Shown here one piece after another: positions 8,766 to 19,506 of a stretch of 61,068 nucleotides of DNA. The stretch spans positions 1 through 61,068 of the forward strand of contig NCJG01000012.1 of assembly GCA_002282385.1 (NCBI GenBank), in the 5' to 3' direction. This stretch comes from Sphingomonadales bacterium 39-57-19. GTDB lineage: Bacteria; Pseudomonadota; Alphaproteobacteria; Sphingomonadales; Sphingomonadaceae. Every line of letters starts with the position of its first letter. Within the stretch, counting starts at the first letter, position 1. A program made the translations under genes and the position numbers. The notes below the pieces were generated by a model. The model had not been told where the DNA came from. It saw only the letters and a program-made list of their open reading frames with translations, and ran no database searches.

Positions 8766-11161
8766 AATTCTCACTGTCATGGCTGAAAGAGCATCTTGAT
8801 ACCGACGCCGATATGCAGGCCGTTGCCGATTGCCTGAACCGTATCGGGCTTGAGGTTGAAGGCATCGAAAACCCGGCAGAAAAATTGTCCGCGTTCCGCA
8901 TTGCAAAGGTGCTGAGTGCGGCGCCGCATCCGCAGGCCGACAAATTGCAAGTGTTGTCCGTTGATGCGGGCGGCGACCCGCTTCAAGTGGTCTGCGGCGC
9001 ACCCAATGCACGCGCAGGCATGCTTGGCGTATTTGGTCCAGCCGGGGCCGTCGTTCCCGCAAACGGCATGGTGCTAAAGGTTGCCGCGATCAGGGGCGTC
9101 GAATCCAACGGCATGATGTGCTCGATTGCGGAGCTGGAACTGGGCGACGATCATGATGGCATCATCGAACTCGCCGCCGACGCGCCGGTGGGGAAAGTCT
9201 ATGCCGATTGGGCAGGATTGGACGACCCCGTCATTGACGTCAGCATCACCCCCAACCGTCAGGATTGCATGGGCGTTCGCGGCATCGCGCGCGATCTCGC
9301 CGCCGCTGGCCTTGGGACATTGCGCCCGCTGAACGAAGTCTACCGCATCAACTTGGACACGCCACATGAAGGCAGCGAACCCGGGCCTATCGTGCGCACT
9401 GACGACGCCGCAGGCTGCCCTGCGTTCTACGCACAGGCTGTATCGGGTGTCCGCAATGGCGACGCCCCCGAATGGATGCGCAGCAAGCTGAAAGCCATTG
9501 GCCAAAAGCCAATTTCAGTGCTCGTCGACATCACCAACTTCATATCCATCGATCTTGGCCGGCCCTTGCATGTCTATGACCGCGCAAAGCTGAATGGCGC
9601 GCTGGTGGCACGCAAAGCGGTCGACGGGGAAGCTATGGTCGCCCTCAACGGCAAGACTTACACGCTGGATTCCAGCATGACCGTCATCGCTGACGACAGC
9701 ATGGTGCATGACATTGGCGGTATCATGGGTGGCGAGCATAGCGGCGTTTCGGAAACGACCACGGATGTCCTTATCGAGTGCGCCTATTTCGATCCTGAAC
9801 ATATTGCGCGCACAGGGCAAAAGCTCGCTTTGACCAGCGATGCGCGGCAACGTTTTGAGCGCGGCGTGGACCCTGCGTTTCTGGAAGACGGATTGGCGAT
9901 CGCGACCAAGCTCGTGCTTGATCATTGCGGCGGGACGCCAAGTGCCATCACTAGGTCGGGCGCTGCACCAGTTGCGCCGCGCAACATTTCTTATGACACC
10001 CAATATTGCCAGCAACTTGGTGGCGTTGATGTTGCGCCGGACGAACAGCGCAGTATATTGGAAAGACTGGGCTTTGCCGTAAGCGACGACTGGCGCGTTA
10101 CCGTGCCGACATGGCGTCGTGACGTCGATGGCTCTGCAGACATCGTCGAAGAAGTCGTGCGTATTGTCGGCCTCGACAATGTCGTGTCCGTGCCACTGCC
10201 CCGTGCAGACGGCGTCGCCAAACCGACCGCAACGCCTGTCCAGTCGCTGGAACGCAAAGTGCGCCGTGCAGCGGCGGCACGTGGCTTGAACGAAGCGATC
10301 AACTGGTCGTTCCTGCCGCAAAAGGCAGCGGACGCATTTGGTGGCGGCACATGGAGCCTCGCCAACCCGATCTCCGAAGACATGAAGGTCATGCGCCCTT
10401 CATTGTTGCCGGGATTGCTGTCCGCCGCGCAGCGGAACATGGACCGCGGTGCATCATCGGTGCGTCTGTTTGAAATCGGACGGCGTTATTTTGCCGCGGC
10501 GGATGGCACAAGCGACGAGCGTCTGACGGCGGGAATCGTGCTGGCGGGTGACAAGTCTGTACGTAACTGGGCGACTGGAAAATCAGCAAAATTTGATGCT
10601 TTTGATGCCAAGGCAGAAGCGATAGCGTTGCTTAAAGCAGCGGGTGTCGCAACCGACGGCTTGCTCGTGATGGACGATGCCGGCGCGCATTATCATCCCG
10701 GACAATCGGCGACATTGCGCATGGGGCCAAAGAATATTCTCGCAGCATTTGGCACACTGCATCCGGTAACAGCAAAGGCCTTTGACTTGGATGGCAGCGT
10801 TGTCGCCGCGGAAATCTTTTTGGATGCAATACCGCTCAAAAAAGCCACTGGCTTTATGCGCCCGGCCTTCACACCGCCTGCATTGCAAGCCGTTACCCGC
10901 GACTTTGCGTTTCTGGTTTCGCAAGATACGCCGGCCAATGATCTGGTTCGGGCCATTAAGGGATGCGACAAAGACAACATCGTCGCAGCGCGCTTGTTTG
11001 ACCGCTTTGCCGGGCAGGGCGTACCCGAGGGCCAAGTCAGCCTGGCGGTTGAAATTACGCTTCAACCCACCGACAAAAGCTATGGCGATGATGATCTGAA
11101 ACTGATTTCAGATAAGGTCATTGCGGCCGCGGCCAAATTGGGCGCGGTGCTTCGCGGATAA
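8762..11161 (+). CDS. pheT: Phenylalanyl-tRNA synthetase, beta subunit
   Basis: The beta chain of the PheRS tetramer, 799 residues as expected. It has an N-terminal tRNA-binding OB fold (about 39-150), the B3/B4 editing domain (about 210-385), the B5 domain (about 400-475), the inactive synthetase-like core, and a C-terminal ferredoxin-fold anticodon-binding domain (about 705-798). It hydrolyses Tyr-tRNA-Phe in the B3/B4 site. ATGA overlap with pheS ensures equal synthesis. The gene ends at a strong hairpin shared with the convergent TonB receptor gene. Confidence 0.96.
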   Translation: MKFSLSWLKEHLDTDADMQAVADCLNRIGLEVEGIENPAEKLSAFRIAKVLSAAPHPQADKLQVLSVDAGGDPLQVVCGAPNARAGMLGVFGPAGAVVPANGMVLKVAAIRGVESNGMMCSIAELELGDDHDGIIELAADAPVGKVYADWAGLDDPVIDVSITPNRQDCMGVRGIARDLAAAGLGTLRPLNEVYRINLDTPHEGSEPGPIVRTDDAAGCPAFYAQAVSGVRNGDAPEWMRSKLKAIGQKPISVLVDITNFISIDLGRPLHVYDRAKLNGALVARKAVDGEAMVALNGKTYTLDSSMTVIADDSMVHDIGGIMGGEHSGVSETTTDVLIECAYFDPEHIARTGQKLALTSDARQRFERGVDPAFLEDGLAIATKLVLDHCGGTPSAITRSGAAPVAPRNISYDTQYCQQLGGVDVAPDEQRSILERLGFAVSDDWRVTVPTWRRDVDGSADIVEEVVRIVGLDNVVSVPLPRADGVAKPTATPVQSLERKVRRAAAARGLNEAINWSFLPQKAADAFGGGTWSLANPISEDMKVMRPSLLPGLLSAAQRNMDRGASSVRLFEIGRRYFAAADGTSDERLTAGIVLAGDKSVRNWATGKSAKFDAFDAKAEAIALLKAAGVATDGLLVMDDAGAHYHPGQSATLRMGPKNILAAFGTLHPVTAKAFDLDGSVVAAEIFLDAIPLKKATGFMRPAFTPPALQAVTRDFAFLVSQDTPANDLVRAIKGCDKDNIVAARLFDRFAGQGVPEGQVSLAVEITLQPTDKSYGDDDLKLISDKVIAAAAKLGAVLRG

Positions 11162-11199
11162 AAAGAAAGGCCGGGCATGATGACCCGGCCTTCTTTTTT
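11161..11199. terminator. Bidirectional terminator between pheT and TonB receptor
   Basis: A stem GGCCGGG (11169-11175) pairs with CCCGGCC (11184-11190), with an A-rich 5' flank and TTCTTTTTT on the 3' side. The T-run serves pheT on the plus strand, and the A-run gives a U-run for the receptor gene on the minus strand. Textbook intrinsic terminator working both ways between convergent genes. Confidence 0.9.
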
Positions 11200-11221
11200 C
11201 AACGCGCTTTCGCGCAGCTTT

Positions 11222-13573
11222 TTAGAACTTCACGCCAGCGGTCAGAAACACCTGACGCGGGTTGCCGTAAAATGCGGTCAGCGTGCCTTCACGGCCCAAA
11301 GACGCAACGGGCAAACCGTTTCCGCCAAGGATCGGCGCGCCAGTCGTCGCATTGCCAGCAATGAAGCTGTAGCCCGAAGTCTTATATTCCTTGTCGAACA
11401 GGTTCTTACCATAAAGCCCAATGCTCCAACGATCGTCAGGCGCGGTATACACCAGGCTTGCGTCGACGAGGGCATAGCCGGACTGATCGATATAGGGGTT
11501 CGGAATTTCGAACTGCGTCGTGCTGCTGCGATACGAAACTGTTGTGCCCACATTCAACCGCCCAGCACCAACTGGCGTCATGTAGGCAAGCGTTGCGCTG
11601 GCTGTCCATGAAGGTGTGTTCTGCACATCGCGGAAGGCGGCAACATCAGTCGGGACACTCGCGATGTTCGAGATATATTGGTCGAACTTCGCATCAATAT
11701 AACCCACTGCACCCAGCAGGTTCAAACGGTCACCATCATTGGCAACGCTCTCGCCAAGCCGTGCGTTAAACTCAAGCTCGACGCCTTTGAAGGTCGCCTT
11801 ACCTGCGTTGGACGTTACGCCGCAGAAGGATGGCAGGCCGCTGACGATACATGCGACCGAACCGGGAATTTGGACGTCCGTATAATCGGCGTAGAAGCCA
11901 GCGAGCGCGAAGGTCAGGCCACCGTCGAACGCATTGCCCTTATAACCAACTTCGTAGCTGTCGACGCTTTCTGGACGGAAGCTCAAAAACGCAGCCACTT
12001 CGTCATTTTCGCCACGGATACCATTGCCGTTGAGGTCTGGCGCATTGGCACCGACGCCGCGCGGGTCAAAGCCGCCGCCCTTGAAGCCTTGGCTGAAGCT
12101 CGCGTAGATATTGTCGTCTGGGGTTGGCTTGAAGCTCAGCGATACGCGGGGCGTGAACTTTTTGAAATCACGCTGTCCGCTGAAGTTTGTGCTGGCTGCG
12201 CCAAAGGCGACGCCTGCCCCGCCAAAGAATGGTGAGCCGCCGCCAAGATAGTTTTGGCGCAGGATATTCGCGGTGCGTTTATCCCATGTGTAACGACCAC
12301 CAACGGACAGGCTGAGCTGATCGGAAAGGTCGTACGTAAAATCACCGAAGACGGCATAGGTTTCCGTATCGACGGCAGCATTGGTAAATGCCGTCAATCC
12401 ACTGAGCGTCGTGAACAGGCGCACATCGAACAACGTATCTGCCGTGGCATCTAGATAATAAGCACCGACCATGCCGCTGAACGGACCAGCGTCCACGAGC
12501 AGTTGCACTTCCTGACTGACCTGTTCGTTGAAATAGCCACCGGGGACGTCGACATCTGCCGCAGGCAGCGCGTCAAAGTCGATGGGGGTCAGCGTGTCAT
12601 CTTTGCGCCATGCACTGATGGAACGCAGCGTCAGGGTGTCGGACAGGTCCACCGAAATATTCATGGCGAGGCCATAAGCTTCGATATCCTGTTTCGGATC
12701 AACAAGCCCGCCGCGTGTGTCAAAAACATTGTCCAGCACGGGTGCGCCCGACAACAATCCGGGAATGATGCGATGACCGCCGCGTGGGTCGCTCTTGTCG
12801 CGGCTATAATCGCCGCTGATACGCACCGAAACCGGCGCGCCATATCCGCCAAGCTCCAACGTGCCGCGCGCAGCCCATACGTCCTTGTTATAATTTTCAA
12901 GGCCGGTGGTCAGGTTATCGCCAAAGCCGCCGCGTGAAAGCCGCGCGACACTGCCGCCGACGCGCACGATGTCGCCAATTGGTGCGGAGACGGTCAATAC
13001 GCCGTCGGCCTGATCATAAGTTCCGACCGTTGCCCGTGCGCTCAAGGCGAACTCTTGCGGCAAACGCTTTGTAACATATTTCACAGCGCCGCCGATGGTG
13101 TTGCGGCCGTACAACGTGCCTTGCGGCCCGCGCAGAACTTCGATGCGTTCTACCTCATAAATATCGAGGACCGCAGCTTGCGGACGGTTCAAATACACAT
13201 CGTCGAGATAGATGCCGACACCGGGTTCAAAACCCGACACTGGATCCTGTTGCCCGATACCGCGAATAAATGCCGACAGTGTCGAGTTGCTGCCGCGCGA
13301 TGTTTCAAGCGTGGTGTTCGGCGTAATGTTGCCAATGTCGGTCAGGTCAAGTGCGCCACGCAATTCAAGCGCTTCGCCCGAAAATGCGCTGACGGCGATG
13401 GGCACATCGAGCAGATTTTCTTCGCGGCGGCGGGCAGTGACGATAATTTCATCACCACTTTCCGCGCTCGCAGCTTCGTCTTGCGCCATAACAGGCGCGG
13501 TCACTGCCACGCCGGAAACGGCAATGCTGGCCAATAATGCTGCGCGGATCATCGAAATTTTGGTGGATTTCAT
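11222..13573 (-). CDS. TonB-dependent outer membrane receptor
   Basis: An outer membrane beta-barrel that takes up a substrate with TonB energy. The ATG at 13573 follows AGGAG with a 7-nt gap and gives 783 residues; a GTG two codons earlier is less likely. Residues 1-30 are a signal peptide. The TonB-box-like DEIIVTARRREENLLDVPIAV precedes the plug (to about 200, with LRGPQGTLYGRNTIGGAV), and the rest is a 22-strand barrel ending in an aromatic VKF. This plug type is common in sphingomonads for plant-derived or aromatic ligands; the ligand here cannot be read. It faces a TetR gene across a palindrome, so that repressor probably controls it. Confidence 0.93.
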   Translation of the reverse strand: MKSTKISMIRAALLASIAVSGVAVTAPVMAQDEAASAESGDEIIVTARRREENLLDVPIAVSAFSGEALELRGALDLTDIGNITPNTTLETSRGSNSTLSAFIRGIGQQDPVSGFEPGVGIYLDDVYLNRPQAAVLDIYEVERIEVLRGPQGTLYGRNTIGGAVKYVTKRLPQEFALSARATVGTYDQADGVLTVSAPIGDIVRVGGSVARLSRGGFGDNLTTGLENYNKDVWAARGTLELGGYGAPVSVRISGDYSRDKSDPRGGHRIIPGLLSGAPVLDNVFDTRGGLVDPKQDIEAYGLAMNISVDLSDTLTLRSISAWRKDDTLTPIDFDALPAADVDVPGGYFNEQVSQEVQLLVDAGPFSGMVGAYYLDATADTLFDVRLFTTLSGLTAFTNAAVDTETYAVFGDFTYDLSDQLSLSVGGRYTWDKRTANILRQNYLGGGSPFFGGAGVAFGAASTNFSGQRDFKKFTPRVSLSFKPTPDDNIYASFSQGFKGGGFDPRGVGANAPDLNGNGIRGENDEVAAFLSFRPESVDSYEVGYKGNAFDGGLTFALAGFYADYTDVQIPGSVACIVSGLPSFCGVTSNAGKATFKGVELEFNARLGESVANDGDRLNLLGAVGYIDAKFDQYISNIASVPTDVAAFRDVQNTPSWTASATLAYMTPVGAGRLNVGTTVSYRSSTTQFEIPNPYIDQSGYALVDASLVYTAPDDRWSIGLYGKNLFDKEYKTSGYSFIAGNATTGAPILGGNGLPVASLGREGTLTAFYGNPRQVFLTAGVKF

Positions 13574-13631
13574 TGTCACTCTCCTGATTGAAATGCGGGC
13601 CTTTACCCATTTCCAAATATGCGTATACTGA

Positions 13632-13653
13632 AAGTTGAACCATGTTTCAACTT
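13632..13653. promoter_or_regulatory. Palindromic operator between TonB receptor and TetR genes
   Basis: A 22-bp inverted repeat with arms AAGTTGAA and TTCAACTT around CCATGT; only one of the eleven base pairs is mismatched. It lies 23 bp before the TetR start codon and 59 bp before the receptor start, where a repressor could block both promoters. Size and symmetry fit a TetR dimer site. The link to this TetR protein is inference from position. Confidence 0.7.
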
Positions 13654-13676
13654 AATGGCTTTGGGAAGTATAGCGA

Positions 13677-14300
13677 ATGTCGGCCGAACGTGGCATATCA
13701 GCAACAATGACACCGGCTGAAAAAACACCCCGCACCGAAAGGGGCCGCAAAACGTTGCGTCTGTTGTTGGACGCGGCTGCCGCCGAATTTGGCGAAAAGG
13801 GATTTCACGAAAGTTCCGTCGTGTCGATTACGCAGCGCGCCGGCGTGGCCTTGGGCAGCTTCTACACCTATTTCGATTCCAAAGATTCGCTCTTCCGAGC
13901 GCTGGTCCGCGACATGTCCGCGCAAGTTCGGCAGACGGTAGGGCCCGTGATCGCTGCGGAGCCAGACCGTCTTGAAGGCGAGCGTAAGGGCCTGAACAAA
14001 TTTTTGAATTTTGTGCGCGAGCATAAGGAATTGTACCGGATTATTGACGAAGCTGAATTTGTCGATCCGCCAAGTTACCGCGCGCATTATGAAGATACCG
14101 TCAACGGATATCTCGCCAGCTTGAAAGATGCAGCGACCAAAGGGCAAGTGCGGGACGATGTCGAGGAGGTCCATGCTTGGGCCATTGTCGGCATGAACGT
14201 GTTTTTGGGGCTGCGTTTTGGTGTCCTTGGTGAAGATCGCGATGCGGCTGAAGTTGCCACTATCGCCGCTGACCTTCTGACAAACGGGTTGAAGCGATAA
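13677..14300 (+). CDS. TetR/AcrR family transcriptional regulator
   Basis: A 207-residue cytosolic repressor. The N-terminal helix-turn-helix lies at about 23-70, with TSVVSITQRAGVALGSFYTYFDSKD-type recognition helix and the hallmark FYTYF; the rest is the helical ligand-binding domain. A GGGAAG ribosome site is 8 nt before the chosen ATG; a second ATG at 13707 is possible. It is divergent from the TonB receptor gene and has a fine palindrome just upstream, so autoregulation plus control of the receptor is likely. The inducer is unknown. Confidence 0.9.
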   Translation: MSAERGISATMTPAEKTPRTERGRKTLRLLLDAAAAEFGEKGFHESSVVSITQRAGVALGSFYTYFDSKDSLFRALVRDMSAQVRQTVGPVIAAEPDRLEGERKGLNKFLNFVREHKELYRIIDEAEFVDPPSYRAHYEDTVNGYLASLKDAATKGQVRDDVEEVHAWAIVGMNVFLGLRFGVLGEDRDAAEVATIAADLLTNGLKR

Positions 14301-14324
14301 TCAATCATCCCTAAGCCGCGCGGT

Positions 14325-15887
14325 ATGACGCTCAACCGCCGAACCTTTGCCATTATCTCCCACCCCGATGCGGGTAAAACAACGCTGACGGAAAAGCTTT
14401 TGCTTCAAGGTGGCGCCATTCACTTGGCCGGCGAAGTAAAGGCGCGCGGTCAAGCACGCCGTGCGCGTTCGGACTGGATGAAGATTGAACAGCAGCGCGG
14501 AATTTCGGTTACGTCATCGGTGATGACGTTTCAAAAAGACGACATTGTCTTCAACCTGCTCGACACGCCGGGGCATGAAGATTTCTCCGAAGATACGTAC
14601 CGGACGCTGACTGCGGTCGATTCTGCCATCATGGTCATCGACGCGGCAAAGGGTATTGAGCCGCAGACCCGCAAGCTTTTCGAAGTCTGCCGCCTGCGCA
14701 GCGTTCCGATCATCACCTTCGTCAACAAGGTGGATCGCGAAGGTCGCCCCGCATTTGAGACCATCGATGAAGTCGCCGATGCGCTGGCGCTCGATGTGTG
14801 CCCAATGAACTGGCCCGTGGGCATGGGTGGCGAGTTTGAAGGCCTTTACGACTTCAACAGCGGTCGCCTCAGCCAGCCATCAGGCGACAGCAAGGCGTTT
14901 GAAGGCAAAGTCAGCGACCATGCCGGCCTGAATGCGACAAGCCTTGAAGATGTGCTCACGCCCGCGGGCGTCGCGCGGCTGCGCGAAGAGGCGGAGCTTG
15001 CGCAGGCTGGATATTCCGAGTTCGATCTGACCGCTTTCCAAAATGGTGACCTAACGCCTGTTTATTTCGGCTCCGCGCTGAAAGAATTCGGCGTGATCGA
15101 GCTTATCAACGCCATCGCCAAATATGCGCCGCCACCCCGCCCGCAACCCAGTTCAAAGGGCGACATTGATCCGTCCGAAAAAGAAGTCACTGGCTTCATT
15201 TTCAAGGTGCAGGCCAATATGGACCCGCAGCACCGTGACCGCATCGCGTTCATGCGATTGTGCTCCGGCACATTCAAACGCGGCATGAAGCTGACGCCAT
15301 CGGGACTTGGCAAGCCGGTTGCGATTCATTCGCCGATCCTGTTTTTCGCGCAAGATCGCGAGATTGCCGACAGCGCAGAACCCGGCGATATCATCGGCAT
15401 TCCAAACCATGGCACCTTACGCGTCGGCGATACTTTGTCCGAACGCAATGACGTGCGCTTTACCGGCCTGCCCAACTTCGCACCGGAAATTTTGCGCCGC
15501 GTCGTTTTACGCGACCCCACGAAGACCAAGCAGCTGCGCAAGGCACTTGATGACCTAAGCGAAGAGGGCGTCATTCAAGTCTTCTATCCGGAGATCGGTT
15601 CAAACTGGGTGATTGGCGTTGTCGGGCAACTTCAGCTCGACGTTCTGATTTCGCGGCTTGAGGCGGAATATAAAGTCGATGCGTTTCTGGAGCCCGCACC
15701 ATATGACACCGCGCGCTGGCTCATCGGGTCCGACACGGCGCTTGCGCAATTCATCTCGTTCAATGGCGGAAACATGGCGAAGGACCGCGATGGTCATCCC
15801 GTGTTTATGGCGCGTTCGTCATGGGATGTTGGTTATCAGCAGGAAAAGCACCCGGACCTGAAATTCAGCGCGACCAAAGAACGCTAA
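14325..15887 (+). CDS. prfC: Peptide chain release factor 3
   Basis: A translational GTPase that recycles RF1/RF2 from the ribosome after peptide release. The 520 residues show the G domain: HPDAGKTT (13-20), the switch region with [20 protein letters not shown] and NKVDRE. These are followed by domains II and [17 protein letters not shown] is characteristic of RF3 rather than EF-G. It starts 24 nt after the TetR gene but is probably expressed independently. Its stop overlaps by a few bases with the stop of the convergent beta-galactosidase gene, leaving no room for a terminator. Confidence 0.95.
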   Translation: MTLNRRTFAIISHPDAGKTTLTEKLLLQGGAIHLAGEVKARGQARRARSDWMKIEQQRGISVTSSVMTFQKDDIVFNLLDTPGHEDFSEDTYRTLTAVDSAIMVIDAAKGIEPQTRKLFEVCRLRSVPIITFVNKVDREGRPAFETIDEVADALALDVCPMNWPVGMGGEFEGLYDFNSGRLSQPSGDSKAFEGKVSDHAGLNATSLEDVLTPAGVARLREEAELAQAGYSEFDLTAFQNGDLTPVYFGSALKEFGVIELINAIAKYAPPPRPQPSSKGDIDPSEKEVTGFIFKVQANMDPQHRDRIAFMRLCSGTFKRGMKLTPSGLGKPVAIHSPILFFAQDREIADSAEPGDIIGIPNHGTLRVGDTLSERNDVRFTGLPNFAPEILRRVVLRDPTKTKQLRKALDDLSEEGVIQVFYPEIGSNWVIGVVGQLQLDVLISRLEAEYKVDAFLEPAPYDTARWLIGSDTALAQFISFNGGNMAKDRDGHPVFMARSSWDVGYQQEKHPDLKFSATKER

Positions 15888-17842
15888 CGCCAGACAGCAA
15901 CGCCATAAGGTTCGATGTCCGAACCGCCGATAACAAATTCTGCGCCTGCGGGCGCAGGCGCGCGCGCGCTGACGCTATCCAGATTGAACCCAAAGGTAAG
16001 TTCACCCCGTCGGCGCAAGCGCAGCGTGGGTGGCAGTGGTGTAATCTGCACGTCTGCCTCCGCACATAAATCGACGAGCAAGTTCGTGAGAAAGGCATCG
16101 TCCGTCAGCGTTGCGAGATAGATGCTTCGGCCAGCCCGCACCGCTGCCGGTGCGCCGTCTTCATAAGTTGCGATGATGTCCGCGTCGCCAACTTCAATCG
16201 TCTCGCGCCAACGGCCGCTTTCATATTCCGCGCCTTTATACACAATGCTGCCACCGCAATCCACACGGAGCGTTTCAACCGAAGTGACTTTTACCGGCAC
16301 AAAGTCACGCAGCCGTCCGGGCGGCAGGCCTTCGCTCATCGAAAATTCATCGGTCTTCGCACCCGCGCGTGGCCCGAAGAGCAATATTCCATCGCTCGCA
16401 TGCAACGCATCGAACGCGGCATCGTCAACCACCGCCATGGTCGGCACAACGACCAGTCGATATCCAGCCAGCTGCGCGTCGCCTGCGGACACAAAGTCGA
16501 CATCCACGCCGAGGCCACGCAACGCACGATAATATTGGAAGACGACCGCGTCGTAGCGATATCCCGCACCCTGTCGTTCAATGTCGTCGACCCAGCCGGA
16601 CACCGGATCAATGACGATGGCGACAGGGGACTTGGCAGCCACAATGGACAGGTCGCCAAGCCTTTGCATGTCCGATGCGGCCTGTTCCACCTCCGCCCAT
16701 GCCGCGGCGGGCATGTCATCGGGCCGTCTGAGCCCGGCATGCATTTGTTCTTGCGCAAAGGGCACTTGACGATACCGGAAATAGGCCACGCAGGCTGCGC
16801 CATGGGCAAAAGCCTGAAGCGTCCAATGTCGGACCATGCCCGGGGCAGGACGCGGATTATGCGGCGCCCAGTTTACGGGCCCGGGCTGCTGCTCCATCAC
16901 CCACCACGCACCTTTGGATAGCCCGCGCACCGAATCAAAATTGAGCGCGGCCAAATCCGGATGCCCCGTGCGCATGAATGGCCTCCATTCATCAGCCGAT
17001 GCTTTGGCCATGAGCTGATCGGAAAAGCCGAGCGGATAATTGTCATAGCTGACAAAATCGAGGTCGCGGGTCAGCGCGGCATTATCGACGCCCGTTGTTG
17101 CTGGCGGAATGATATTATGCGTCACCCACTGGTGCGGCGCGGCGTGGCGGCAAATGGCGGAAATCATGACGTCATGAAAGCGCACGACCTGTTCCGACGC
17201 AAAGCGCCGATAGGCCAAGCGATGCGCGGGGTTCGTTTCGCACACCGTGAAAAACGGCAGGTCGATCTGGTCAAAATGGTCATATTCCATTGACCAAAAC
17301 ACATTGCCCCACGCCGCATTCAGCGCCGCAATCGTGCCATAACGTTGCGCACAATAGGCCCGGAATTTTTCCAGCGCTGCTGGCGATGCGCTCATGGTTG
17401 TATCGTGGCAGCACAATTCATTGTCGGTTTGCCAACCGGCCACATGCGGATGACTGCCATAACGCTGCGCCATGGCGGCAGTGATGCGTTCCGCCTGCAC
17501 CAGATATGTTTCGCTCGAAAAGTCATAATGGCGGCGCGATCCGAAACCACGGACTTGGCCGGTGTTGATATCGACAGGCAAAATGTCGGGATATTTTTCG
17601 CACAGCCATTTGGGCGGCGTTGCGGTTGGGGTTCCAAGCACGACTTTCAGTCCGGCCGCGCCGAGCACGTCGATCGCGCGGTCCATCCACGCCCAATCGA
17701 ATATGCCTTCCGCCTTTTCGATGCGACCCCACGCAAATTCGCCAATCCGGACAAAGCGCAGCCCAAGATCATACATTCTTTGCGCGTCGCGTGGCCAATG
17801 ATCCTCGGACCAGTGCTCGGGATAATAACAGACACCTAACAT
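15884..17842 (-). CDS. Beta-galactosidase, glycoside hydrolase family 42
   Basis: A retaining beta-galactosidase acting on beta-galactosides or galacto-oligosaccharides, with no signal peptide and hence probably cytosolic. From the ATG at 17842 (652 residues) the protein opens [10 protein letters not shown], typical of GH42. The acid/base is E142 in TDNEL and the nucleophile E317 in VMEQQPG. The TIM barrel covers about 1-375, followed by a trimerisation domain and a small beta domain. An upstream TTG at 17863 could add seven residues; neither start has a good ribosome site. No transporter or sugar regulator lies beside it, so the physiological substrate is unclear. Confidence 0.9.
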   Translation of the reverse strand: MLGVCYYPEHWSEDHWPRDAQRMYDLGLRFVRIGEFAWGRIEKAEGIFDWAWMDRAIDVLGAAGLKVVLGTPTATPPKWLCEKYPDILPVDINTGQVRGFGSRRHYDFSSETYLVQAERITAAMAQRYGSHPHVAGWQTDNELCCHDTTMSASPAALEKFRAYCAQRYGTIAALNAAWGNVFWSMEYDHFDQIDLPFFTVCETNPAHRLAYRRFASEQVVRFHDVMISAICRHAAPHQWVTHNIIPPATTGVDNAALTRDLDFVSYDNYPLGFSDQLMAKASADEWRPFMRTGHPDLAALNFDSVRGLSKGAWWVMEQQPGPVNWAPHNPRPAPGMVRHWTLQAFAHGAACVAYFRYRQVPFAQEQMHAGLRRPDDMPAAAWAEVEQAASDMQRLGDLSIVAAKSPVAIVIDPVSGWVDDIERQGAGYRYDAVVFQYYRALRGLGVDVDFVSAGDAQLAGYRLVVVPTMAVVDDAAFDALHASDGILLFGPRAGAKTDEFSMSEGLPPGRLRDFVPVKVTSVETLRVDCGGSIVYKGAEYESGRWRETIEVGDADIIATYEDGAPAAVRAGRSIYLATLTDDAFLTNLLVDLCAEADVQITPLPPTLRLRRRGELTFGFNLDSVSARAPAPAGAEFVIGGSDIEPYGVAVWR

Positions 17843-18005
17843 GCCCGTTTGTTTAGCGCCCAAGCCACGGCTGGCAAGCCTGTGCGCGTGCTAGGCTTCG
17901 CGCACCGAAAGAAAACGGCCATAATTCATATATTTTGCCATTTTATCGCCACGACTAATGCCTATGTAGGGTCAAACAGGTTCCGGCAGACAGATTGATA
18001 CGCGC

Positions 18006-19121
18006 ATGAGTGAAATGTTATTGACCCCGCACACGCACACAGACGGCGCCATTTCCGGCGGCGATCTCGTCGGCCGTGCAGCGCGTCTCAAACAGGTTCC
18101 TGATGACAAAGCGATGTTGCGTGCGGTTGCCGAACTCACGCGTGATCTTGCCGCGCCGAACCCGCGCATTTTCTGGTCGGATTTCCTTTTGTCGGCGCTG
18201 GTTGGCTATGCTGGGCTTGCGGTGGCCATCATGTCCGAAACCCTGTGGGTTCAGTGCGTTGCGGCTTTGGTCTCGATCCTTGGCCTATATCGCGCCGGCG
18301 GCTTCATTCATGAAGTGACGCATGTGAAGCATTCCGCGCTTCCCGGTTTCCGCTTTGGCTTTAACGCCGTGATTGGCGTGCCGCTGCTCGTGCCATCTTA
18401 TATGTATGAAGGCATCCACAACCTGCACCACGCGCGCACGCGTTATGGCACGGACCAAGATCCCGAATATCTGCCCTTGGCGCTGATGAAGCCATGGACG
18501 CTGCCGGTGTTTATTATCGTTTCTTTACTGGCGCCCATCGCCTTGCTGTTCCGCAACGCCGTGCTTGCCCCGCTTTCGCTGTTCATTCCTGCGTTGCGCA
18601 AGATCGTGGTCGAACGTTACTCAGGTCTGGCGATCAACCCCGCATTTCGGCGCAGACCCGCCGAGGGCGACGCACATCGCAACTGGATCGTGCAGGAATC
18701 CGCCGCCAGCATCTGGTCGATTGCGCTGCTGACCGGCGTATTTACAGGCTTCATCCCGCTCCCATCCTTCCTCATCTTCCTTGCCATCGTCGCAAGCGTC
18801 GCCGTGCTCAACCAAGTCCGCACGCTTGTCGCGCATTTATGGGAAAATGATGGAGAGCCATTGAGTGTGACCGCGCAGTTCCTCGACAGCGTCAACGTCC
18901 CGCCCCCCGGCCTGCTGGCAGAGATCTGGGCGCCTGTGGGCCTGCGTTACCATGCGTTGCATCACTTGCTGCCCAGCGTGCCGTATCATGCACTTGGGAC
19001 AGCGCACAAACGCCTGACCGCACAATTGGCACCCGATTCCGCTTACCACCGTGCCAATTATGATGGGCTGGCCGGGTTAGTATACCGTCTTGCGCGCAGC
19101 ACATTGGTGCGCGGCTCATAA
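18006..19121 (+). CDS. Membrane fatty acid desaturase family protein
   Basis: A di-iron membrane oxygenase of the fatty acid desaturase superfamily, 371 residues. Three histidine boxes are visible: HEVTH (102-106), HNLHH (138-142) and HALHH (about 317-321), with four or more hydrophobic segments around them (about 60-95, 120-133, 165-205, 235-265). Such enzymes insert double bonds or hydroxylate acyl or carotenoid chains at the inner membrane using oxygen and an electron donor. Neighbours do not reveal the substrate. Divergent from the GH42 gene over 163 bp. Confidence 0.85.
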   Translation: MSEMLLTPHTHTDGAISGGDLVGRAARLKQVPDDKAMLRAVAELTRDLAAPNPRIFWSDFLLSALVGYAGLAVAIMSETLWVQCVAALVSILGLYRAGGFIHEVTHVKHSALPGFRFGFNAVIGVPLLVPSYMYEGIHNLHHARTRYGTDQDPEYLPLALMKPWTLPVFIIVSLLAPIALLFRNAVLAPLSLFIPALRKIVVERYSGLAINPAFRRRPAEGDAHRNWIVQESAASIWSIALLTGVFTGFIPLPSFLIFLAIVASVAVLNQVRTLVAHLWENDGEPLSVTAQFLDSVNVPPPGLLAEIWAPVGLRYHALHHLLPSVPYHALGTAHKRLTAQLAPDSAYHRANYDGLAGLVYRLARSTLVRGS

Positions 19122-19506
19122 GCAGCCCTCTTCGATGACCACAAGCCGGCGCGATTGGCCCGGATGGCTGGCTGTTTCGTGTGCCTGAGCGATATTGAAG
19201 ACATTTTTTACTTTGCTGCCCTCACCAAAATCTGACGAGAGGCACATGCGTGGATTATCTATGACTGCAGCATCGTCACCGTCTGAATGCTTGCGTTGAG
19301 GGTGACATTGCCCCGAGAGCAATAAGACATCAGCTTATTTATTTTGCGGTGTTTCGGCTAGGCAAAATGCCATGACATATAGCGAGATGGCACCACGAGT
19401 ATTACTCGCGATGCCATCCTACCGTTAGCTTTGTCCCACGCACTTAGCCAAAGTGCGAGAACGGAATTCAACTACCAACTTCTGTTAGAGCGTATGAACG
19501 GTCTGA
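19122..19506. other. Intergenic region with nested hairpin
   Basis: No sure gene. A minus-strand open frame (19116-19322, 68 codons) reads smoothly near its C-terminus but has no ribosome site or known family, and may be a remnant. A strong nested inverted repeat lies at 19386-19418: GATGGCA pairs with TGCCATC, and inside it CGAG with CTCG. It could cap the 3' end of the receptor mRNA that ends at 19507, although no U-run follows on either strand. Confidence 0.4.

Noticed and set aside
19116..19322. 68-codon minus-strand frame next to the desaturase
   Set aside because: It overlaps the stop of the desaturase, has no ribosome site and no recognised family; called intergenic.
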